Assembly: GCA_946478915.1 (NCBI GenBank)
Contig: CAMLER010000009.1
Coordinates: 1 to 20,933, forward strand
Direction of reading: 5' to 3'
Source of the DNA: an uncultured Chryseolinea sp.
Lineage (GTDB): Bacteria; Bacteroidota; Bacteroidia; Cytophagales; Cyclobacteriaceae
DNA: 20,933 bases
Made by a program: the position numbers and the translations under genes
Notes under the pieces: generated by a model
Databases searched by the model: none
Seen by the model: only the letters and a program-made list of their open reading frames with translations
Told to the model about the DNA's origin: nothing
Part shown: one piece after another, positions 16,394 through 20,933 of the stretch
Position numbering within the stretch: position 1 is the first letter of the stretch
Layout: each line of letters begins with the position of its first letter

Positions 16394-19051
16394 TTACTCC
16401 GACCTTAAACTTTGTGCCGGGTTAACCACTGCCGCCTTAATCGCCTGAAAACTTATTGTAATAATGGCAATAGCCAGAGCAAGACCACCCGCTATTAAAA
16501 AGACCTCCCAAGTGATATCCGTTTTATATTTGTACTCCTGCAGCCAATCATTCATCAGATACCATCCCAATGGCGCGGCGATCAAAAAGGAAATCACCAC
16601 AAGCTTTACAAAATCTTGAGTGAGCAAGCGGAAAATACTTTTAACAGAGGCGCCCAATACCAAGCGAATGCTAATTTCTTTTCCACGTCGCTCAACCATA
16701 AAAGCTGATAGCGCAAAGAGGCCAAGACATGCGACGACTATTGCAAGGATGGCAAAACTATTGAAAATATGTCCGGTGCGTTTGACGTCTGCATACATTG
16801 CCTCGAAACTATCGTCAAGAAACGTATATCGTAAGGGTTGGTGGGGCGCAAACTTTTTCCATATCGATTCTATAGAATTCAGAAAGCCCGCCATATCAGC
16901 GGTCTTCACCTTAACAGATGTTATATTAGAATTGAAACCCATCAGCATACAAAGCGGACCAATCTCTTCCTTCATCGTTTCAAAATGGAAGTTCTCCACG
17001 ATACCGATCACGGTTTTTGGAACATCACCAGTTGTAAGCTGCTTTCCTAATGCATCACCTTGAAACAGGTCATTTGCAAGTTTTTGGTTGATTATTACAG
17101 ATTGGGCATCCGATGCCACATTGATGTCGAAATCGCGTCCGCTCATAATTCGCATTCCCATGGTCTTGATATAGTCGTTGTCGACAACCCACCGCTGTCC
17201 GTAAACGGCCGGGGATGTTTCTACTTCTCCTTCTCTCCAGAATCCGTTTCCATTTCGTTTAGTCCCTTTAATCGGAAGGTAATCGGCGAAGCTCACACTC
17301 TTTACATCGCTCAACTGGAGGATCTCATCCTTAAACGTTTTTGCTCGATTGCCTATGGAATTGGTGCCCTGAATAAGCAGCACTTGATCCTTATCAAACC
17401 CAACTTTTGTATTGAGGATAAAATTCATCTGACGGTAAATGACTATTGTCCCCACCACCAATATGATCGACGTTGTAAACTGGAAAACCACGAGTAGGCT
17501 TCTTAGGAATGAACCTTGGCTTCCCTTTGTTACACTTCCTTTAAGAACATGAACAGGCTGAAAGGAAGAAAGATAAAATGAAGGATAGAGGCCGGCGATA
17601 AGGCCAACCATAACTAGCGCAGCGAGAATTAGCGGCAACAATCTCCACTCTGACCATGGAAAGGTCAGTGACTTTCCAGAAAGCTCATTGAAGTAAGGCA
17701 CGAGAAGTATTGCAAGCGCAAGTCCGATGACAAAAGAGCAAACGCAAAACAATAAAGACTCTGTAAGAAACTGTCTTATAAGATGCACTCGTAAAGAACC
17801 CACTACCTTTCTAAGACCGACTTCTTTGGCTCTGTTGGCTGATCTTGCCGTAGATAGGTTAATAAAATTTATGGCAGCAATAACGAGAACAAAGCATGCG
17901 ATACCACCGAATAACCATATGTATCGGATATCGCTACGCGGGGCTGTATCATAAATACCAGTCGACTTCAGATGGATATCAGATACAGGCTGGAGCTCAT
18001 ATCGAAAGGTAGCCAATACCTTTTTGGCGTCCACAGCGCGTCGTTGGGTCCAGTGTGGCAAAAGATATTTTTCAACCATCGAGAGCATTTTCCTCTCTAA
18101 TACCTTAGGATCTGCACCTTCGCGAAGTCGAACATAAGTAGGATAGTTGGTTGCCCAAAACAAATCTTGTTCACCCTTCCAAAATTCACGGTTTGTCAGA
18201 GAAATAAGAAAGTGATACTGCATATGAGAGTTCGATGGAAAATCCTGCATTACGCCACCTACTTTCAAGGGATTCGCCGTGTTGTTGTTAGTTACCAACA
18301 GTTTTCCTACTGGATCTTCGTTCGGAAAAAACTTATCTGCTTTGCTCTTGGAAATGACAACCGATCCAGGTTCAGCAAGTGCATGCTCCCTAGTTCCATA
18401 AACCATTGGTATCTCCAGGATATCTAATAGTTCCTGATCTGCATAGGCAAAACCCTCTTCGTAATAATTCTCGACCTGGTCTGCTCGCCTTATTTCATTG
18501 CTTCCGGCGCCAAAGAGTTCGCTGGCATTTATGCGGCCAGCTTCCTCAACGTCCGGAAACTCTTCCTTCAGCTTCCTGGCAAAAGGCGCCTCAAACCATA
18601 CGCTTCGTTCAAAACCTTCACTGAACTCGCCGCTTCTTATCAGTCTGAATATTCGATCGGTATTCGTGTAGTGTTTATCAAAGCTCAGCTCGTCACGGGT
18701 AAACAATGCGATCAAAAGACAAGCAGAAATACCCAATGCAAAGCCCCCGATTTTTATTGCCGAATACATTTTCTGCTTAAGGAGATTTCTCCAGCCAATA
18801 GTCAAATAGTTTCTAAGCATATCATAATGATTTGGAGTATAGTTTTTGACCTTTCGAATAGCGAAGGGCCGTAGGTAATGAAGGATCTGATACCAATAAT
18901 TAAAGTTGGCCCTCAGCCGAGACGTTGTAGCGATCGACTGCTGAAATTTTTCTTCAAGATCTCCCAATACCTCTTCCTGAAGATCAGCCCTTAGAAATAA
19001 GAGCAATATCTTTCGGGGTAACTTCGGAGGTATCAGTTTTTCCTTTCTCAC
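16394..19051 (-). CDS. Permease 1 of array: prefix-domain MacB/FtsX-like ABC permease (subfamily B)
   Basis: First and longest permease (885 residues), with a GTG start 16 nt after the padR stop. Residue map: prefix domain 1-75 (IPPKLPRKILLLFLRADL, EEVLGDLEEKF, NYWYQILHYLRPFAIRK), TM1 98-118, first periplasmic core 119-375, TM2 377-397, coupling motif 409-419 (KEVGLRKVVGS), TM3 430-452, TM4 470-492, TM5 518-540, second core 541-760, TM6 762-784, TM7 812-833 and TM8 848-870. The second coupling motif is changed (EISIRLVLGAS, where the others have IRKVLGAS, or IRKIVGAS in permease 2), so the lysine next to the arginine is lost. Subfamily B marks are GIVENFHFETM and the absence of the KNRPVGY segment. 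Length and order fit the NCBI class 'permease prefix domain 2-containing transporter'. Its cargo is unknown; peptides, lipids or drugs are typical of MacB relatives. Confidence 0.93.
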   Translation of the reverse strand: MRKEKLIPPKLPRKILLLFLRADLQEEVLGDLEEKFQQSIATTSRLRANFNYWYQILHYLRPFAIRKVKNYTPNHYDMLRNYLTIGWRNLLKQKMYSAIKIGGFALGISACLLIALFTRDELSFDKHYTNTDRIFRLIRSGEFSEGFERSVWFEAPFARKLKEEFPDVEEAGRINASELFGAGSNEIRRADQVENYYEEGFAYADQELLDILEIPMVYGTREHALAEPGSVVISKSKADKFFPNEDPVGKLLVTNNNTANPLKVGGVMQDFPSNSHMQYHFLISLTNREFWKGEQDLFWATNYPTYVRLREGADPKVLERKMLSMVEKYLLPHWTQRRAVDAKKVLATFRYELQPVSDIHLKSTGIYDTAPRSDIRYIWLFGGIACFVLVIAAINFINLSTARSANRAKEVGLRKVVGSLRVHLIRQFLTESLLFCVCSFVIGLALAILLVPYFNELSGKSLTFPWSEWRLLPLILAALVMVGLIAGLYPSFYLSSFQPVHVLKGSVTKGSQGSFLRSLLVVFQFTTSIILVVGTIVIYRQMNFILNTKVGFDKDQVLLIQGTNSIGNRAKTFKDEILQLSDVKSVSFADYLPIKGTKRNGNGFWREGEVETSPAVYGQRWVVDNDYIKTMGMRIMSGRDFDINVASDAQSVIINQKLANDLFQGDALGKQLTTGDVPKTVIGIVENFHFETMKEEIGPLCMLMGFNSNITSVKVKTADMAGFLNSIESIWKKFAPHQPLRYTFLDDSFEAMYADVKRTGHIFNSFAILAIVVACLGLFALSAFMVERRGKEISIRLVLGASVKSIFRLLTQDFVKLVVISFLIAAPLGWYLMNDWLQEYKYKTDITWEVFLIAGGLALAIAIITISFQAIKAAVVNPAQSLRSE

Positions 19052-19067
19052 GGCGTTTGATTACCGG

Positions 19068-19415
19068 CTACATTGTTTCTCCAAAATTCATTTTCCCTGC
19101 AAAGGCTGGATACTGTTCCCACAGCGCCATCTTGAAATCCCTTGATTCCTTTAAAACCCGTTTTCCTAACGCAGTAATCGTAAAAATCCGTTTCCTCCTC
19201 CCCCCTCTTTCAGCAGTGGCTTTCCCCATTTCTGATTTGAGGAACCCTTTGTTCTCTAATCGGTCGAGGGTCGAGTGGGTAGCTCCGATAGAAACAGATC
19301 TTCCTGTTTGCGACTCAAACTCTTCAGCAATCTTGAATGCGTAGGCTTCCTCTCCCAGAATTCCTACGAGCAAGAGTATTACCTCTTCGAATTCTCCTAA
19401 TCTGGTCTCTTTCAT
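19068..19415 (-). CDS. PadR family winged-helix transcriptional regulator
   Basis: A 115-residue DNA-binding protein, the size of the short PadR subfamily (winged helix plus one dimerisation helix). Diagnostic parts are LGEFEEVILLLVGIL at the N-terminus, AYAFKIAEEFE, the recognition-helix region GATHSTLDRLENKGFL (the family's GTLYPALxRLExxGLL) and the wing GGRRKRIFTITALGKRVL. The frame remains open for 16 more codons to 19463, but those encode low-complexity repeat sequence (MVQLQHSAPQHFNTPI). The ATG at 19415 matches the family start, so I prefer it. It is the first gene of the permease operon, 16 nt from permease 1. In Acidobacteria a PadR regulator (TIGR03433) stands beside the ADOP permeases in the same way. 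Autorepression and repression of the array are inferred; the ligand is unknown. Confidence 0.93.
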   Translation of the reverse strand: MKETRLGEFEEVILLLVGILGEEAYAFKIAEEFESQTGRSVSIGATHSTLDRLENKGFLKSEMGKATAERGGRRKRIFTITALGKRVLKESRDFKMALWEQYPAFAGKMNFGETM

Positions 19416-19419
19416 GATA

Positions 19420-19458
19420 GGGGTGTTGAAGTGTTGGGGTGCGGAGTGCTGAAGTTGA
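19420..19458. repeat. Low-complexity CACCCC/CTTCAACAC repeat in the padR leader
   Basis: Read on the minus strand, the 40 bp just before the padR ATG consist of imperfect repeats of AACTTCAGCACTCCGCACCCC and AACACTTCAACACCCC. Purine-poor leaders of this kind recur in Bacteroidota intergenic DNA. The stretch carries no Shine-Dalgarno sequence, as is usual for the phylum. It is probably untranslated leader, which argues against the longer padR start. Confidence 0.4.
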
Positions 19459-19564
19459 ACCAAGAATTTTGTTTGCCACCAAATTTTAAGTGTCTCAATG
19501 TTGAGTCAGAATTGCATGTTTCGCCATTTAATTTTTCAGAAAGCATGATATTTTGTCTATATGA

Positions 19565-19620
19565 TACTAAATTGTAGATGAAATGTCGGCAATAATTCTG
19601 ATTTGTTCTACCATTTAGTA
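19565..19620. promoter_or_regulatory. Widely spaced inverted repeat upstream of padR, candidate operator pair
   Basis: TACTAAATTGTAGA (19565-19578) and TCTACCATTTAGTA (19607-19620) are inverted copies matching at 13 of 14 positions, with 28 bp between them. The arm centres are 42 bp apart, close to four helical turns. They lie 150-205 bp upstream of the padR start, in the 284-bp gap between padR and the PD40 gene (19416-19699), which is otherwise gene-free. TACT/AGTA half-sites are reminiscent of PadR-type boxes. With a 28-nt loop it is unlikely to be a terminator for the gene ending at 19700. Binding by the adjacent PadR is inference. Confidence 0.45.
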
Positions 19621-19699
19621 ACAAATACCTATATTTTCTTTAAAGGTTGCATGATATCCGAAGTTTTTTTGTGGAGTTTGAGTAGTTATTACTTACTGT

Positions 19700-20605
19700 T
19701 TACCTGAAACGTTCGAGAATTTGCGCTGAGACCCAGTAAATATCTCCGCTCCTCGAAAAGAATAAGAACTTTCCGTCATTGCTGACAAACGGACAAAACT
19801 CATATGCTTCGGTACTGATACCAGCATCTAACATCTTTGCCGGCTGCCATTCACCATTAGCATCTTTAAAACTGATGTACAGATCGCCTTTCCCCCTACC
19901 TCCTGGCCTCTCAGAACAAAAAATCACATAACGTTCTTCGGGATCAACAAATACATCAGCTTCGTAATGAATTGAATTAATTGCAGGACCTAGTGTTTTA
20001 GACGGTTGAAATTTACCACTCAGAAATTCCGAAGTCTTAATGTCATAGTTCCTCTCATTTTCTTCGGAGGTTGATCCGTTTGACGAAAAAAACATTTTTC
20101 CGTTTTTCGCAAATGACATGTAGTATTCATTCTTCCCAGTATTGATTTCCTTTCCCGCGTTTACGGGTTCCGACCAACCGCTGTGATTTCGTTCAACATA
20201 CCAGATATCTATATCCTTCTTGGGCCCTCTCCCATCAAGCGCGCGATCGGAAATAAAAAATAACCGCTTGCCGTCGGGTGATGCAAATGGATCATTGTAC
20301 CCATAATCCGAGTGTCCGATTAAAAGCTCGGGTTTGGACCACGCACCATTCTGCAATTTGCTAATATGTATTTCTGGTTTTTGCCCTACATTCACGGCAA
20401 AATAAAATTCTTTGTTGTCGGGTGAAAACGTCGATCCATATTCGTAGCGATCATTTCTGGAAATCAGGCTTGGCGAAAAAAGCTCCGGTGTGAGTCCTGG
20501 TTGCTTCTCCCCCAGGTATTTTGTGGGATCAATTTTTTTCTCCTGCGCACATGCATAATGCGCGCTGATACAGACGAATACAATCAGAACGTGAGTGAAT
20601 TTCAT
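19700..20605 (-). CDS. Secreted PD40 (TolB/WD40-like) beta-propeller protein
   Basis: A 301-residue exported protein. A signal peptide is clear: hydrophobic residues 5-19, then ACA-Q, so cleavage is likely after Ala20. The mature part has five repeats of the PD40 type, marked by YGSTFSPDNKEFYF, NDPFASPDGKRLFFISDR, YYMSFAKNGKMFFSSNG, EADVFVDPEERYVIFCSER and EFCPFVSNDGKFLFFSR. Together they would form an incomplete or five- to six-bladed propeller. Such proteins are numerous in Bacteroidota and usually bind peptides, polysaccharide or other proteins in the periplasm; no enzymatic residues are evident. The gene points the same way as padR but is separated from it by 284 bp with a candidate operator between, so it is probably its own transcription unit. 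Confidence 0.88.
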   Translation of the reverse strand: MKFTHVLIVFVCISAHYACAQEKKIDPTKYLGEKQPGLTPELFSPSLISRNDRYEYGSTFSPDNKEFYFAVNVGQKPEIHISKLQNGAWSKPELLIGHSDYGYNDPFASPDGKRLFFISDRALDGRGPKKDIDIWYVERNHSGWSEPVNAGKEINTGKNEYYMSFAKNGKMFFSSNGSTSEENERNYDIKTSEFLSGKFQPSKTLGPAINSIHYEADVFVDPEERYVIFCSERPGGRGKGDLYISFKDANGEWQPAKMLDAGISTEAYEFCPFVSNDGKFLFFSRSGDIYWVSAQILERFR

Positions 20606-20686
20606 GATGATTTGTGAAAGGTTAAAGGACTACCCGTTCCAAAACCAAGGCCATATTAATTTCCCCATTACTACGAAGAATTTGAC

Positions 20687-20694
20687 CAAAAGTA
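20687..20694 (-). promoter_or_regulatory. Candidate Bacteroidota -7 promoter element for the PD40 gene
   Basis: On the minus strand the bases read TACTTTTG, an exact match to the phylum's TAnnTTTG -7 element. It lies about 80 bp before the ATG at 20605, which would leave a leader of roughly 75 nt. A TTG at the expected -33 position is not present, so the assignment rests on the -7 element and position only. Confidence 0.35.
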
Positions 20695-20714
20695 TGTTTA
20701 TCATCCTGGATAAT

Positions 20715-20758
20715 ATGTCCGTTCGAACAGTAGACCGCACAGCGTCTAAATGTCCGTT
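20715..20758. promoter_or_regulatory. TGTCCG-type repeats, possible activator binding sites
   Basis: ATGTCCGTT occurs twice, at 20715-20723 and 20750-20758, 35 bp apart. The first copy is part of the imperfect palindrome TGTCCGTTCGAACA (20716-20729, five of seven pairs matching). The pair stands 11-54 bp upstream of a sigma-54-like element on the + strand. An enhancer-binding activator site is a possible reading. No regulator that would bind it is encoded in the window. Confidence 0.35.
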
Positions 20759-20768
20759 AGATGGTTGT

Positions 20769-20784
20769 TGGTATTTACCTTGCC
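20769..20784 (+). promoter_or_regulatory. Degenerate sigma-54-like -24/-12 promoter, pointing out of the window
   Basis: TGGTATTTACCTTGCC has TGGYAY and TTGC blocks separated by 5 bp, which is the sigma-54 spacing (TGGYAYRNNNNTTGCW); the R and final W positions do not match. It would drive transcription rightwards. No recognisable gene follows up to the edge (20785-20933); that stretch ends in degenerate CACAAAG/CACGAA repeats (about 20880-20910). The whole flank 20606-20933 holds only the sites listed here. Confidence 0.3.
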
Positions 20785-20933
20785 CTTAGCGCCCTTGAGG
20801 TTAATTTAATTAGTCCTTCTTTGTCAACTTGTGATTGTGTATGGGCTACTGTCAATGCGCTCAATAAATGCAGGGTCGCGAAGACCACAAAGAGAGGCAC
20901 CACGAACACGACGCAGTTCTCGCCGTGCCCGTT

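Noticed and set aside
17060..17497. 145-codon plus-strand frame opposite permease 1
   Set aside because: Antisense to a strongly conserved permease domain; many similar shadows occur opposite the other permeases.
19416..19463. N-terminal 16-residue extension of the PadR regulator
   Set aside because: It encodes the low-complexity leader repeat and has no equivalent in the PadR family; the ATG at 19415 fits better.
20868..20933. ATG followed by 22 open codons to the right edge
   Set aside because: The encoded residues are charged low-complexity sequence derived from CACAAAG/CACGAA-like repeats; too short to call a partial gene.
1..20933. CRISPR array, tRNA, rRNA, insertion sequence or phage attachment site
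   Set aside because: No regularly spaced identical repeats, no recognisable RNA gene and no transposase or integrase were seen on either strand.

Overview
The window looks like chromosomal DNA of a Bacteroidota bacterium, most likely of the order Cytophagales. The signs are a moderate G+C content, starts without clear Shine-Dalgarno sequences, Bacteroidota-style exported proteins (a PD40 propeller, ThuA, a Tat-exported Gfo/Idh/MocA oxidoreductase), and large permeases carrying the N-terminal 'permease prefix' domain seen in that phylum. The genus cannot be read from the sequence.

Layout. Bases 1-440 hold no convincing gene, only short degenerate repeats. Bases 441-2001 (+ strand) carry an SDR oxidoreductase and a secreted ThuA-domain protein, spaced like an operon. 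They converge across a stem-loop on a Tat-exported Gfo/Idh/MocA oxidoreductase (2127-3488, - strand), which has a perfect 18-bp palindrome just upstream. Next is a putative lipoprotein with a six-hairpin glycosidase fold (3649-5802, -). These four genes look like a small sugar oxidation and glycoside processing set.

The core of the window (5897-19415, all - strand) is one long apparent operon. It runs PadR regulator -> permease 1 (16394-19051) -> permease 2 (13778-16393) -> permease 3 (11155-13773) -> permease 4 (8535-11153) -> permease 5 (5897-8512). The five permeases are paralogues of 871-885 residues sharing one architecture: a cytosolic prefix domain of about 75 residues, then two MacB/FtsX-like halves in one chain. 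Junctions are 0-22 nt and four of the five starts are GTG or TTG. No ATPase gene is present. The arrangement parallels the 'duplicated orphan permease' (ADOP) plus PadR loci known from Acidobacteria. A 14-bp inverted repeat with arms 42 bp apart lies upstream of padR and is a candidate operator.

On the right, a secreted PD40/TolB-like propeller protein (19700-20605, -) is followed by about 330 bp without a recognised gene. That stretch holds a perfect Bacteroidota-type -7 element on the - strand and, on the + strand, TGTCCG-type repeats followed by a degenerate sigma-54-like -24/-12 pair. These may drive a gene beyond the window.

How the parts work together is inferred. The sugar genes plausibly oxidise or open glycosides through keto-sugar intermediates in the periplasm. 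The permease array is probably an envelope export or stress-sensing system repressed by PadR, which would need an ATPase encoded elsewhere if it is a true ABC transporter.
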